Shown: positions 27,397 to 37,161, counted from the first letter of the stretch. The stretch: DNA of 64,000 nucleotides from an uncultured Collinsella sp. (GCA_900547655.1 URHQ01000001.1:1-64000), one strand, 5' to 3'. The notes: a model not told the origin generated them from the sequence alone. Made by a program: numbers and translations.

Positions 27397-28266
27397 CTAT
27401 TGAGCGATTGCGTAAAGGTCGAATCCGCCCTGCGGCGTGCTGTCGACCGCATCGGGCGCCTGCGAGTTAAAGCTCACGGGAACCATGCGCTTTGAGGCGC
27501 GGAAGCGCGTGCCATCGGTGGCGACGGGCGGCTCGTCGACCGTGAGCTCGTAGTCGCCGGGCTTGAGTTCGATGCCGTCGCCAGCGGAGTTGACATATTG
27601 ATACTCGTCAATCGCCTGCCCCCTGAGCGTGCGGCCCGCGATGTGGATGAGCATCTGGCTGTCGCCGCGGGCGGTGTCCCATGTCGCACCGTCCTTGACC
27701 TCGACCGACACATGCACCGAGCGCGTGCGGCTGAGCGATTGTTCGACAGACATCTCGACCTTGGCGGCATCTTTGCGCTGTTGTTCCACATGGCTCCAGA
27801 CATTTCCGATCGCCGAGCAAGCGATGACGCCGGCCATGAAGGCGATGAGGATGGGGCCGAGCGGCGAGCGACGGCCAGCATCTTCCTCGCGAGCTAGGTT
27901 GGGGCGATGCGTGGGGGCGGGCGCCTGGGCACCCTGCGCGGGCACGTCGAGAATGCTGAAGGATGCCGTGCTGCCGGGATCGATGTTATGGCGCGGCTGC
28001 GGGGTCTTGGCCGGCGAGATGGACATGTCCGCCGGCTCACCGAGTGTGGCCGTGGCATCGGCCTTAGCCTCGTCGGCCTCGGCTTGGGCCCAAGCCTGCT
28101 CAAAGGTCAGGGGCTCGGCGGCATCGGAGGCGGCATCAGGCTCGACAGCGGCATCGTTGCCGGTCTCGTCCTCGTCGCTCGACACGTCACGCGGCGCAGG
28201 CTCGTCCCACCCCTCGTCCGGAGCCTCGCCCTCGCTATACCACCATTCAAAGTTATCGATATCCAT
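27397..28266 (-). CDS. Hypothetical single-pass membrane protein with acidic N-terminal region
   Basis: I do not recognise this 289-residue protein. The first 130 residues are acidic and Pro/Ala-rich, probably disordered (DNFEWWYSEGEAPDEGWDEP, many Asp/Glu). A single membrane helix lies at about 135-155 (LGPILIAFMAGVIACSAIGNVW). An extracytoplasmic domain of about 130 residues follows (VHVSVEVKDGATWDTARGDSQML, then GDGIELKPGDYELTVDEPP), probably beta-rich. There is no signal peptide or enzymatic motif. It is not closely linked to a neighbour: the epimerase start is 79 bp away and an MFS gene diverges on the other side. Its composition and start support a real gene. Confidence 0.7.
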   Translation of the reverse strand: MDIDNFEWWYSEGEAPDEGWDEPAPRDVSSDEDETGNDAAVEPDAASDAAEPLTFEQAWAQAEADEAKADATATLGEPADMSISPAKTPQPRHNIDPGSTASFSILDVPAQGAQAPAPTHRPNLAREEDAGRRSPLGPILIAFMAGVIACSAIGNVWSHVEQQRKDAAKVEMSVEQSLSRTRSVHVSVEVKDGATWDTARGDSQMLIHIAGRTLRGQAIDEYQYVNSAGDGIELKPGDYELTVDEPPVATDGTRFRASKRMVPVSFNSQAPDAVDSTPQGGFDLYAIAQ

Positions 28267-28352
28267 ACGGGGCGCCCCTTAGGCCTCGCAAATAAACACT
28301 TGCTAGCCTTATACCCCCAGACGGCACTGGAGCTCGCCGGCACAGACAGGAA

Positions 28353-28415
28353 AACCGTCACAACATTCGACGCTTTTCCTCGATTTCGAGATTTTCGCCG
28401 AATGTTGTGACGGTT
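28353..28415. repeat. Long single hairpin (family D) in a divergent intergenic region
   Basis: AACCGTCACAACATTCG pairs perfectly over 17 bp with CGAATGTTGTGACGGTT. The loop contains a smaller palindrome (CTCGATTTCGAG). It lies between two divergent genes, where a terminator is not expected. Confidence 0.8.
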
Positions 28416-28436
28416 TGGGCGACTGGCTGGCAGCGC

Positions 28437-28469
28437 AATGCGACAAAGGGACTGTCTCTTTGTCACATT
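28437..28469. repeat. Family C hairpin upstream of the MFS gene
   Basis: AATGCGACAAAGGGAC followed by TGTCTCTTTGTCACATT forms an imperfect family C hairpin about 55 bp before the MFS start. Confidence 0.75.
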
Positions 28470-28526
28470 CTGTTAGAGTTGCAGGGATTGAATCCCGCTT
28501 ATTCATGCGACATTGGAGTGACAACC

Positions 28527-29756
28527 TTGACCGCCGCAACCACGCCTAAAAGTAAGTCAACCGCCGCCGCGCTCTCCCCCGCGCGCACCAATCTTTGCCT
28601 GGCGCTGCTCGTGTTGTTAGGCTTTTCGCTCGGCTGCTCCGAATTCGTGGTCATCGGCATCGAAAGTGACTTGGCGACGGAGCTCGGCATATCGCTTGCC
28701 ACCGCGGGCCAGCTCATCAGCGTGTTTGCGCTTGTCTACGCCATCGCCACGCCGGCGCTTGCGCTCAGCACGGGGCGTTTTCGCCGCTACCAGCTGCTCG
28801 TGTGCTACAGCATCGTCTTTGTGCTGGGCAATCTTGTCATGGCTCTGGCGCCCAACTTCCAGGTGCTGTTCGCCTCGCGCATCATCCTGGGCTCCGTCTC
28901 GGGCGCACTGCTCGCCGTGGGTGTGACGTACATCCCCGAGCTTCTGTCCCCGCAGCAAACTTCGCTTGCCATCTCGGTGGTATATGGTGCGTTTTCCGTG
29001 GCAATGGTCTTTGTAACCTCGATTGGCAAGTTTGTGGCCGACACGCTCGACTGGCACGTGGCCATGTACGGCACGCTGACCTTTGCCGTTTTGATCTGCG
29101 GAGCGCTCGTGGCGTTTATGCCTCGCGCCGGGCAAACCGACGAGCCTGCCACCTTCCGCGAGCAGGCGGGGCTACTACGCGAGCCGAGTATCATTACCGG
29201 CATGCTCATCTTTTTGTTTGGCGTGGGGTCGGTCTACGTTTTCTACGGCTACGTGACGCCTTATCTTGAGCAGGTGCTGGGCATGGGCACGGTCGAAGCC
29301 AGCACCACGCTCATGGCCTATGGCGTGTTCTGCCTGATCTCGAACATCCTGGGCGGATGGATCGATGCGCGCTTTGGCATGAAGGCGCTGCTTGTGACGT
29401 TTGTGCTGCAGGCTGCGGCGTTACTCGGGCTGTTTGCTGTGGGCGGCACCATGCCGCTCGCGCTGGTCTTTGTCTTTAGCTTGGCGCTGCTCATGTACCT
29501 GTTCTCGGTGTCGTGCATCACGCACTTTATGGACGTGGCGCGCAGCCGCCATCCCAAGTCGATGGTACTCGCAAGTTCGGTTGAGCCCATGGCGTTTAAC
29601 GTCGGCATCTCGTTTGGCACCGCGGTGGGCGGCGCCGTGGTAAGCAGCATTGGCATTGCGTACGTGGGCGCAGTGGGCGCCGCATTCTCACTTGTGGCCT
29701 GGGCGCTCACGCTGGTAACGATTAAGTTGGCTCGCTGGGAGCGTCGCCGCGGGTAG
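28527..29756 (+). CDS. MFS transporter, DHA1-type efflux family
   Basis: A 409-residue major-facilitator protein with twelve predicted helices, of the AraJ/NepI-like DHA1 group (sugar or drug efflux). Landmarks are GCSEFVVIGIESDLATELGIS in helix 1, ALSTGRFRRYQLL after helix 2, and FASRIILGSVSGALLAVGVTYIPELLSP in helix 4-5. I start it at TTG 28527, with TTGGAG 7 bases upstream. The frame is open to 28407, but that part contains the family C hairpin. The gene is single. The substrate is unknown. Confidence 0.88.
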   Translation: MTAATTPKSKSTAAALSPARTNLCLALLVLLGFSLGCSEFVVIGIESDLATELGISLATAGQLISVFALVYAIATPALALSTGRFRRYQLLVCYSIVFVLGNLVMALAPNFQVLFASRIILGSVSGALLAVGVTYIPELLSPQQTSLAISVVYGAFSVAMVFVTSIGKFVADTLDWHVAMYGTLTFAVLICGALVAFMPRAGQTDEPATFREQAGLLREPSIITGMLIFLFGVGSVYVFYGYVTPYLEQVLGMGTVEASTTLMAYGVFCLISNILGGWIDARFGMKALLVTFVLQAAALLGLFAVGGTMPLALVFVFSLALLMYLFSVSCITHFMDVARSRHPKSMVLASSVEPMAFNVGISFGTAVGGAVVSSIGIAYVGAVGAAFSLVAWALTLVTIKLARWERRRG

Positions 29757-29909
29757 CGCAATTGCAGCCAAAAGCCGCAGCACCGCCCGCCATCTTTTGA
29801 CCGCCTGGCGTTCGCTCCCGCAGCCATACAACACGTCGCCTGCCGCCCAAGTCAGTATCTTTCCCGGCGCTATTTAACCACGCAAAACGCATCCTGTTAA
29901 GATTATCGC

Positions 29910-29942
29910 TATCGTTTTTCGCAATCTGAAAATCGATAGAAT
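29910..29942 (+). promoter_or_regulatory. Candidate operator and -10 of the first alpha-glucoside module
   Basis: TATCGTTTTTC and GAAAATCGATA (10 of 11 complementary) flank a 7-bp centre at 29910-29938 and run into TAGAAT at 29937-29942, a plausible -10. The layout fits repression by an RpiR-type dimer. The -35 is weak. Confidence 0.5.
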
Positions 29943-29999
29943 CGCAGGTAGAGCTTTCGTAGTCTGAAATGGTCAATCCACACGAAAGGGGTTTACCAC

Positions 30000-31325
30000 A
30001 TGGACAAGAAAGCAGTTGTAATCGCCGGGGCCGGCAGCACCCACACCCCTGGCATCATCCAGAGCCTATTGCAGAAGAAAAACGAATTACCGCTGCGCAA
30101 ACTCGCCCTGTACGACATCGACGAAAAGCGCATGCATCTCGTCTACGACATCATGAAGCAGTTCATCGAGCAGGAAGCTCCTGACATCGAAGTTGTCGTG
30201 ACGACCGATCCCGAAAAGGCATTCACCGATGTCGACTTCGTCTTCGCGCAAATCCGCCAGGGTGGCCTTCAGATGCGTCGCCAGGACGAGCGCATCCCTC
30301 TCAAGTACGGTTGCGTGGGACAGGAAACCTGCGGCGCCGGCGGTTCGATCTCCTATGGCATCAGGTCTATCCCCGGCGTCTTCGACCTCGTACGCTACGC
30401 CAAGAAATACAGTCCAGACGCCTGGATCCTCAACTATTCCAACCCCGCCGCAGTTGTCGCCGAGGCCACGCGTCGCGAGTTTGGCAACGACCATATCCTT
30501 AACATCTGCGATATGCCCACGGCTATCTTGCTCTCGTACTCTAAGATGCTTGGACTTCCCAGCTGGCGCGATATCGACCCCATGTATTTTGGACTCAATC
30601 ACTTTGGCTGGTTTACCAAAATCTACGACAAGCAGGGGCGCGATCGTCTGCCGGAGCTTCGTCAGATGATTCTCGAGCACGGCATGGCCGTGAGCGACAA
30701 GCATCACAAGGACAAGGACTGGATGCACACCTGGGGTCAATACGTCAAGATTGTGAAGGACTATCCCGAGTATCTGCCCAACAGCTACCTGCAGTACTAC
30801 CTGTACTCCAAAGACATGGCAGATGACATGGACCCCAACTGGACGCGCGCCGACAACGTCATCAACGGACGCGAGAAGGAGATGTTTGCCGAGCACGACA
30901 AGTACCTGGCAGATCCCGCCAATTACAAGAGCCCCGTACAGAGCTTCACGGTCTTTGGCGACTTTATCGTCGACGCAGCCGCCTCTATCGCCTACAACAA
31001 GTGCGAACGTTATCTCGTAATCGTCGAGAATAACGGCGCCATCCCCAATCTGCCCGACGACGCCATGGTCGAGGTTCCCGCCTACCTGCGCTCTTGGGGC
31101 CCCGAACCCATCAGCCAGCCTGCTATCCCCACCTTTTACAAGGGGCTTATCGAAGAGCAGAATGCCAGCGAAAAGCTCGCCGTCGACGCATATTACGAGC
31201 ATTCCTACCAGAAGGCGCTCGAAGCCATCGCAATCAACAAGACCGTCCCTTCGACTACCGTCGCGCGCCAAATCCTCGACGACCTGATCGAAGCGAACGG
31301 CGATTATTGGCCGACCCTGTCCTAA
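30000..31325 (+). CDS. GH4 6-phospho-alpha-glucosidase (first module)
   Basis: A 441-residue glycoside hydrolase family 4 enzyme that needs NAD+ and Mn2+ to hydrolyse phosphorylated alpha-glucosides such as maltose 6'-phosphate. The NAD-binding loop is AGAGSTHTPGI. Metal ligands are Cys170 in NICDMP and His201 in FGLNHFGWF. The CDMP motif is the one described for 6-phospho-alpha-glucosidases, whereas beta enzymes have CN(V/I)P. Length is standard. It heads an operon with an EIICB permease (24 bp) and an RpiR regulator. AAAGGGG precedes the ATG. Its paralogue at 35646 belongs to the facing module. Confidence 0.92.
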   Translation: MDKKAVVIAGAGSTHTPGIIQSLLQKKNELPLRKLALYDIDEKRMHLVYDIMKQFIEQEAPDIEVVVTTDPEKAFTDVDFVFAQIRQGGLQMRRQDERIPLKYGCVGQETCGAGGSISYGIRSIPGVFDLVRYAKKYSPDAWILNYSNPAAVVAEATRREFGNDHILNICDMPTAILLSYSKMLGLPSWRDIDPMYFGLNHFGWFTKIYDKQGRDRLPELRQMILEHGMAVSDKHHKDKDWMHTWGQYVKIVKDYPEYLPNSYLQYYLYSKDMADDMDPNWTRADNVINGREKEMFAEHDKYLADPANYKSPVQSFTVFGDFIVDAAASIAYNKCERYLVIVENNGAIPNLPDDAMVEVPAYLRSWGPEPISQPAIPTFYKGLIEEQNASEKLAVDAYYEHSYQKALEAIAINKTVPSTTVARQILDDLIEANGDYWPTLS

Positions 31326-31349
31326 CTCCCCGCGCATCGAAGGAACATC

Positions 31350-32930
31350 ATGAAAGAAAGCAAGCTCTACACCGAGTTCCAGAGACTCGGCAAGGTGCTC
31401 ATGGCGCCGGTCCTCCTCCTGCCCGTTTCCGGCATTTTGGTCGGTCTGGGCTCCGCCCTTTCCAATGCTAACCTCATCTCGCTCTGCCCGTTTTTGGGCA
31501 CCGAGCCGATGGTGATCTTTAGCACGCTCATCAAAGCAGCCGGCAACGTTATCAATGGTAACATCTCGGTTCTCTTTGCGATCTGCATTGCCTACGGTTA
31601 CGCCAAGGCCGAGAAGGCGACCGCCGCACTCTCAGGCTTCATCGGCTACATGACCATGAACACGATCATGGGTCAGCTGCTTATCCTGCTGGGCATCATC
31701 GATCCCGCCAACCTGCAGACCGGTCAGAACGCCATCCTGGGCGTAACCACACTCGACACCGGCGTATTCGGCGGCATCATCATCGGCTTGGTAGTCGCGT
31801 GGATCCACAACCGATTCTATAAGGTGCAGCTTCCGCCGGTGCTCGGCATCTTCAACGGCACACGCTGCGTCCCCGCCCTCACCGTCGTTTTCGCGAGCCT
31901 GGTGGGCGTTGCGCTCGCCTTCGTGTTTCCGTTTGTGCAAACCGGCCTAAAGGCCGCCTCGACACTCATCGATTCCACCGGGGTGTTTGGCGCGTTCATC
32001 TATGGCTTCTCCGAGCGCATGCTTCTGCCCTTCGGCCTGCATCATTTCATCTACCTGCCGTTTTTCTTCACTTCTCTGGGCGGTAGCATCCAGGTTGACG
32101 GCCAGACCGTCGAGGGTGCTGTCAACATCTACAACGCCATGCTCAACACGCCCGGCATGATGTACGACATCGACATCTCAAAATACGTCATGAACGGCAA
32201 GGTGCTGTTCGCCATGTGCGGCCTGCCCGCGGCGGCGCTCGCCATCTACCACTGTGCCCGTCCCGAGAATAAAAAGAAGGTCGGCTCCCTCATGATCGCC
32301 GCCGTCATTCCGGCCGCCATCATGGGCATAACCGAACCGCTCGAGTACTCCTTCCTCTTTGTAGCGCCCGTACTCTATGTGGTCCACGCCCTGCTGTGCG
32401 GCATCGCGTATGTACTCACCTATCTGGTACAGTTCAATGTGCCCGGGCCTTCCGCCTTCGGCGGACCGCTCCTCTCGTGGATCTTCAACGGCATCATGAA
32501 CGCCGACAAAGGCTCCAACTGGTTCTGGCTTATTCCACTCGGCATCGCTTACTTCGGGATCTATTACGTGCTGTTCCGCACCTTTATCAAGAAATTTGAC
32601 CTCAAAACCCCGGGCCGCGAGGATGATGACACGCAGGCAGCGGATGACACGTCGGCCATCGACTCCAAGACACCTGTCCAGGTAAGCGACCTCATCCCGC
32701 AGATCGTGGATGCCGTGGGCGGCGCCGATAACATCTCGGGCGTCAACGCCTGCTTCACCCGCCTGAGGCTCAGCCTCAAAGACACCGCCCTAGTCAAGGA
32801 CGATAGCGTCTTCACCAAAAACCTCGGCGCCAGTGCCATCGTGCACGTTGGCGGCGGCGTTCAGATCGTTTACGGCAATAAGGCTTCTGTCTACAAAGTC
32901 GAAATGAGAGAATACTTGGGCATGGAATAA
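31350..32930 (+). CDS. PTS EIICB permease, glucose/alpha-glucoside family (first module)
   Basis: A 526-residue fused EIIC-EIIB that imports and phosphorylates a sugar. The EIIC membrane domain spans about 1-400 (LGKVLMAPVLLLPVSGILVG, YGFSERMLLPFGLHHFIYLPFF, ITEPLEYSFLFVAPVLY). A charged linker (TPGREDDDTQAADDTS) follows, then EIIB with the phosphocysteine at about 468 in NACFTRLRL. This is the MalX/GlvC layout. No EIIA is encoded here, so a glucose-type EIIA from elsewhere must donate phosphate. The product should feed the GH4 enzyme upstream. GAAGGAA precedes ATG 31350. Confidence 0.93.
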   Translation: MKESKLYTEFQRLGKVLMAPVLLLPVSGILVGLGSALSNANLISLCPFLGTEPMVIFSTLIKAAGNVINGNISVLFAICIAYGYAKAEKATAALSGFIGYMTMNTIMGQLLILLGIIDPANLQTGQNAILGVTTLDTGVFGGIIIGLVVAWIHNRFYKVQLPPVLGIFNGTRCVPALTVVFASLVGVALAFVFPFVQTGLKAASTLIDSTGVFGAFIYGFSERMLLPFGLHHFIYLPFFFTSLGGSIQVDGQTVEGAVNIYNAMLNTPGMMYDIDISKYVMNGKVLFAMCGLPAAALAIYHCARPENKKKVGSLMIAAVIPAAIMGITEPLEYSFLFVAPVLYVVHALLCGIAYVLTYLVQFNVPGPSAFGGPLLSWIFNGIMNADKGSNWFWLIPLGIAYFGIYYVLFRTFIKKFDLKTPGREDDDTQAADDTSAIDSKTPVQVSDLIPQIVDAVGGADNISGVNACFTRLRLSLKDTALVKDDSVFTKNLGASAIVHVGGGVQIVYGNKASVYKVEMREYLGME

Positions 32931-32952
32931 ATCCGTCCCATAGCTTCACCAC

Positions 32953-32990
32953 AATGCTCCGGAGATGGCATATCCGCTCCGGGGCATTAT
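32953..32990 (+). terminator. Hairpin between the PTS gene and the RpiR gene
   Basis: AATGCTCCGGAG pairs with CTCCGGGGCATT (one G-T) and is followed by only a short T-rich stretch, just before the regulator's ribosome site. It may terminate part of the transcription. Confidence 0.65.
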
Positions 32991-33007
32991 TGTTTGGAGT
33001 GATTTGA

Positions 33008-33808
33008 ATGTCGATGTACGAGGTCTATTCGAACCTCAGGTCTTGTATCGAAGACGTCGAGAAGGGCGGCAGCCTTGACGGCCACATCGCACTCTACGCC
33101 CTTTCCCATCACGACGAGGTCCCAGAGCTCTCAATAGAAGAACTTGCCCGCGCATGCAATACATCGCCCGCGACCATCTCGCGCTTCTGCAGGCGCGTAA
33201 ACGGCTCGAGCTTTCGATCGTTCAAAGAGCAAGTTGACGACTTCAACGCTTGGCTCCAGCGTGAGACAACCGAGACAAGGGCTCATAAGCAAATCGATAT
33301 ACCCTGGTATTTCGATATCGTAGAGACCTCTTTGCTTGAAACAAAACGCCTGCTCACTGAGGATCGACTCGAGCGGGCCGTTGACTGGCTTCTCGATGCG
33401 CAAAATGTCTACGTATACGGAAGCTCATTCTCCAATCTCGTCGCCCGCTCACTCTGCGAAAAGCTGAGCCGCGTAAACCGACTGTGCTTCTCATTTGGCT
33501 CCGTCAAGGGACAGGAGACGTCGCTCTGTCTGCTCCAACCCGACGATCTAACCGTCTTTGTATCGTTCTCAGGGAAGACGAGCCATATCTTCAATCTTTA
33601 CGTTGAGGCCAAGCGGCGAGGTTGCCGCGTTATTTGGATATCGAGCAACATGGCATTCGATAACAACGGGGCACGTGAGCTCTTGCTACCCGTAAGCGCG
33701 GAGTCACTCAGCGAGTACTCGACCGCCCTGGTAGAGGGCATGAGCCTACAAAGCGCGGTTAACGCTCTGTATATCAGCTGTGCAAATCGACTTCGGGCGC
33801 AGCGCTAG
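33008..33808 (+). CDS. MurR/RpiR-family transcriptional regulator (first module)
   Basis: A 266-residue regulator with an N-terminal HTH (LSIEELARACNTSPATISRFCRRVNGSSFRSFKEQV) and a C-terminal SIS domain (about 120-240, VYVYGSSFSNLVARSLCEKL, VFVSFSGKTSHIFNLYVEAKRRGCRVIWISS) expected to bind a sugar phosphate. TTGGAG precedes the start. As third gene after GH4 and PTS genes on the same strand, it probably controls this module through the palindrome at 29910-29942. Confidence 0.88.
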   Translation: MSMYEVYSNLRSCIEDVEKGGSLDGHIALYALSHHDEVPELSIEELARACNTSPATISRFCRRVNGSSFRSFKEQVDDFNAWLQRETTETRAHKQIDIPWYFDIVETSLLETKRLLTEDRLERAVDWLLDAQNVYVYGSSFSNLVARSLCEKLSRVNRLCFSFGSVKGQETSLCLLQPDDLTVFVSFSGKTSHIFNLYVEAKRRGCRVIWISSNMAFDNNGARELLLPVSAESLSEYSTALVEGMSLQSAVNALYISCANRLRAQR

Positions 33809-33932
33809 CCGCAAACACGCTAGGACCGAAAAGAACGCACCTCACCATCGCAAGGCTTCCGAATACACGATAGGCAGCGCCAAAAGAGAGCAGCAAGCGC
33901 ATCATGTACTTGCCCATTCGCCCCAAAACAGC

Positions 33933-33972
33933 ACAGGTCGGCGCCCGATTGAAGAATCGGACGCCGACCTGT
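33933..33972. terminator. Bidirectional terminator between the two alpha-glucoside modules
   Basis: An 18-bp stem (ACAGGTCGGCG-CCGATT and its partner, one mismatch) with loop GAAG lies between the convergent rpiR and PTS genes. CCAAAACAG on one side and TATTAATCTT on the other give weak T-runs in both directions. Confidence 0.85.
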
Positions 33973-34000
33973 ATTAATCTTGATCGTGTGTTTGGGGCGT

Positions 34001-35563
34001 TTATTCCATACCCAGCAGCTCGCGCATCTGAGTTGCGTAGTTAGAAGCCATATTACCGTAGACAATCTGCACGCCACCGTTAACATGCACGATGCCGCGC
34101 GCTTCGAGCTTTTCGGTAAACTCGGCGTCATCAACCACCTTGTCACAGTCATTGAGCTGGATGCGCAGACGGGTGAAGCAGGCCTCGACAGACTTAATGT
34201 TGTTGTCGCCGCCCACTGCCTCAACGATGGCGGGAATGAGGTCGCTGATCACGGTCTTGGGAGCCTTTTCGGCCTCATCGTCGGACTCTTCCTCGCGGCC
34301 GGGGGTCTTAAGGCCCTTCTTAAGAATGATGAACTTGAAGACGAAGTAGTACACCACGAAGTAGATAGGGCCGAGGAACAGGATAACCTGCCAGTTGGAG
34401 CCCTTGGCTGCACCCATAATGCCGTTAAAGATCAACGACAAGAGCGGGCCGCCGAAGGACGCGGAACCGGCCACGTTGAACTGCAGGATATAGGTCAGCG
34501 CATAGGCAAGACCAGCCATGAGAGCGTGGAACACGTAGAGGATGGGCGCGATGAACAGGAAGGAGTACTCGAGCGGCTCGGTAATGCCGGAGAGGATGCA
34601 AGGCACCACGATGGCAATCATGAGCGCTGCGGTCTTCTTCTTGTTCTTGGGAAGTGCCGTCTTGTAGAAGGCGAGTGCAGCGCCGGGCAGGCCGAACATG
34701 GCGAAGATAACCTTGCCGTTCATGACAAAACGGCTGACCTCGATGTTAAACGGCGTGCTGGGAGAGCCCAGGATCGCGTTGTAGATATTGATAGCGCCCT
34801 GAACAGTCTGGCCGTCGATGGTCTCGACGCCACCGAGCGACGTGAAGAAGAACGGCAAATAGACAAAGTGATGCAGGCCAAAGGGCAGGAGCATGCGCTC
34901 GCCGGCGCCGTAGACAAATGCACCAAAGGCACCCGTAGTCTTGATGAACTCGGACAGCGCACCGAGAGCGTTCTGAATAAACGGGAAAACAAAGGACATG
35001 ACCAATGCGAGGATGCTGCATGAGAGCAGCGTCACCGCCGGAATAAAGCGTGTGCCGTTGAAGATGGAGAACACGGCAGGCAGCTCAATCTTGTAGTAAC
35101 GGTTATGCAACCATGCGACGATTGCACCCACCAGAAGACCGCCGATAACGCCAGTGTCGAGCGTGGTGATGCCGAGGATCGTGCTCTGGCCCGTCGTAAG
35201 ATTCGCGGGATCGATAACGCCAGTCGCCGTAAGGAACGTGCCCATCACGGAGTTCATGCACATGTAGCCCAAAAAGCCACAAAGCGCCGCGGTAGCCTTC
35301 TCGGACTTGGCGAAGCCATAGGCGAGACAAATCGAGAAGATAACCGGGATGTTGTTCATAACGATGCCGGCTGCGGCCTTAAGAATCGAAAAGAAAATCG
35401 CAAAGCCCGGAGCAGCAAGCCAGGGAACAGCTGCCGTAAGGGTGGGGCTGGTAAAGGCATTGCCAAAGCCCTGAAGAATGCCGGCGATTGGCAGGATCAA
35501 GACAGGCGTCATGAGGACTTTGCCCAGGCGCTGGAACTTTGCCAGCAGCTCATCTTTGTTCAT
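34001..35563 (-). CDS. PTS EIICB permease, glucose/alpha-glucoside family (second module)
   Basis: A 520-residue fused EIIC-EIIB, paralogous to the permease at 31350. EIIC shows LGKVLMTPVLILPIAGILQGFGNA, YGAGERMLLPFGLHHFVYLPFF and ITEPLEYSFLFIAPILY. The linker is acidic, and EIIB has its phosphocysteine at about 462 in EACFTRLRI. The C-terminal RELLGME matches its paralogue, so the two probably diverged from one ancestor. It follows the second GH4 gene by 82 bp, with a hairpin between. GAGGGG precedes the ATG. EIIA must come from elsewhere. Confidence 0.93.
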   Translation of the reverse strand: MNKDELLAKFQRLGKVLMTPVLILPIAGILQGFGNAFTSPTLTAAVPWLAAPGFAIFFSILKAAAGIVMNNIPVIFSICLAYGFAKSEKATAALCGFLGYMCMNSVMGTFLTATGVIDPANLTTGQSTILGITTLDTGVIGGLLVGAIVAWLHNRYYKIELPAVFSIFNGTRFIPAVTLLSCSILALVMSFVFPFIQNALGALSEFIKTTGAFGAFVYGAGERMLLPFGLHHFVYLPFFFTSLGGVETIDGQTVQGAINIYNAILGSPSTPFNIEVSRFVMNGKVIFAMFGLPGAALAFYKTALPKNKKKTAALMIAIVVPCILSGITEPLEYSFLFIAPILYVFHALMAGLAYALTYILQFNVAGSASFGGPLLSLIFNGIMGAAKGSNWQVILFLGPIYFVVYYFVFKFIILKKGLKTPGREEESDDEAEKAPKTVISDLIPAIVEAVGGDNNIKSVEACFTRLRIQLNDCDKVVDDAEFTEKLEARGIVHVNGGVQIVYGNMASNYATQMRELLGME

Positions 35564-35585
35564 GGGATACCCCTCTTAAAGAAAC

Positions 35586-35616
35586 GGGGCGTGCAGCTCT
35601 ACAGCCCACACGCCCC
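35586..35616 (-). promoter_or_regulatory. Intercistronic hairpin between the second GH4 gene and its PTS gene
   Basis: GGGGCGTG pairs perfectly with CACGCCCC around a 15-base loop, upstream of the PTS ribosome site. On the minus strand GTTTCTTT follows. It could attenuate transcription or stabilise the GH4 mRNA 3' end. Confidence 0.6.
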
Positions 35617-35645
35617 ATAACAGTTATCAAGCGCTATGGAACTAG

Positions 35646-36971
35646 CTACTTAAGCTCCGGCCAGTAATCCTTATTGGCCTCGATGAGCTTGTCGAGCACT
35701 TTGCGAGCCTTCTTTGCGTCACCGACCAGACGATTAAGCGTGAGTGCCTGCAGGGCCTTCTCGTAGGAACCCTCCATCCAAGCCTCAACAGTCAGGCGCT
35801 CATAGGCGTACTGGTTCTCCATAAGGCCGCGATAGAAGGTGCCAATCTTGCCAACAGCATAGGGCTGCGGGCCATTGGCGCCCACGCTTGCCGCGACCTC
35901 GACCATGGCGTCATCGGGCATACCCTCGATAATGCCGTTGTTGGGCACGATGACAATGAAGGTCTTATTGGTGTTGCGATAAATGGCCGAGGTGATTTCC
36001 ACGATCATATCGCCATGAGCATCGTTCTGCACAACCGAGGAGTTCTTTGCGGTGCCGACTTTGGCAACACGCTCGCACTCGGCGAACACGCGCTTCTCAC
36101 GACCGTTGATGACCTCGTCGGAACGAGTGTAGTCGGGGTCGAGGTGAGCGACCTTGTACTCGGGATACAGATAGTACTGCAGATAAGTGTTGGGCAGATA
36201 GTCGGGGAAGTCCTCGAGCATGTCCTTGACCATGGCGTAGGTGTCGAGCCAGGACTGGTCACGCTGCTCGGCATCGGCAGGAAGGAAGCCGTTCTTCTCC
36301 GTGTACTCCTTAATCTGCGGGACGAGGTCATGGCCCTCTTCATCGTAGATGTGCTTGAACCAACCGAAGTGATTGAGGCCAAAGTACACGGGCTCCGTCT
36401 TGCTCATATCGCGACCGAGCAGGCGACCGTAAGAGCGCATGAGGTTGACGGGCTGATCGCAGATGTTGAGGACGCGATGCTCATCGGGCAGGACGCGCTC
36501 GAGACCATATGCCACAATAGCAGCCGGGTTGGTGTAGTTGATAATCCACGCCTCCGGGCTATGAGCGCGAACGTCGTTGACGATCTCAACCATGTCATGC
36601 ATGGAGCGCATACCGTAAGCCATGCCGCCAGGGCCCACCGTTTCCTGGCCGATGATTCCCATATGCAGCGGAATCTTCTCGTCCTTGCTACGCATCTCGT
36701 AGCCGCCGGTACGAATCTGGCAGAGCACAAAGTCGACGTCGGTGTAAGCCTCGTCCTTATCGGTGGTGTAACCAAACTCCACACCGGGCTCCTCCTCAGC
36801 GAAGAGGATCTTGCCAAACTCGCCGATCGGACGCTGACGCTCGGCATCGATGTCATAGAGCATCACGCGGTTCAGCGGCAGAATGTCCATGTGCTTGGTC
36901 AGGGCTTTAAGAATGCCAGGGCACCACGTGGAGCCGCCGCCAACGATCACAATATTGAGCTTATCCTTCAT
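35646..36971 (-). CDS. GH4 6-phospho-glucosidase (second module)
   Basis: A 441-residue family 4 hydrolase, paralogue of the one at 30000. NAD loop is VGGGSTWCPGI. Metal ligands are Cys171 in NICDQP and His201 in FGLNHFGWF. The motif is CDQP, keeping the Asp typical of alpha-acting enzymes but not the Met of CDMP, so specificity may differ from the first enzyme. It is expected to act on a phosphorylated alpha-glucoside delivered by the next gene. It diverges from the second RpiR gene, with operator-like DNA between. GGAGGGAC upstream of ATG 36971 is a good ribosome site. Confidence 0.91.
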   Translation of the reverse strand: MKDKLNIVIVGGGSTWCPGILKALTKHMDILPLNRVMLYDIDAERQRPIGEFGKILFAEEEPGVEFGYTTDKDEAYTDVDFVLCQIRTGGYEMRSKDEKIPLHMGIIGQETVGPGGMAYGMRSMHDMVEIVNDVRAHSPEAWIINYTNPAAIVAYGLERVLPDEHRVLNICDQPVNLMRSYGRLLGRDMSKTEPVYFGLNHFGWFKHIYDEEGHDLVPQIKEYTEKNGFLPADAEQRDQSWLDTYAMVKDMLEDFPDYLPNTYLQYYLYPEYKVAHLDPDYTRSDEVINGREKRVFAECERVAKVGTAKNSSVVQNDAHGDMIVEITSAIYRNTNKTFIVIVPNNGIIEGMPDDAMVEVAASVGANGPQPYAVGKIGTFYRGLMENQYAYERLTVEAWMEGSYEKALQALTLNRLVGDAKKARKVLDKLIEANKDYWPELK

Positions 36972-37161
36972 GTTCCGTCCCTCCAGGGTTGGCTGATCGG
37001 TGTTCTCGAAGACCTTGGGCTCCGCGGTTGTCCTCGGCTTGCTTCGTTTCGATTGATATTTTGCGACATAAGGTCATTTGAGAGTCCCTGTGTGGGCCAA
37101 TGCGAAACGGGGACACATGATTTCGCTCACGACACAGATATGTGTAGGCAGACACGCGCGT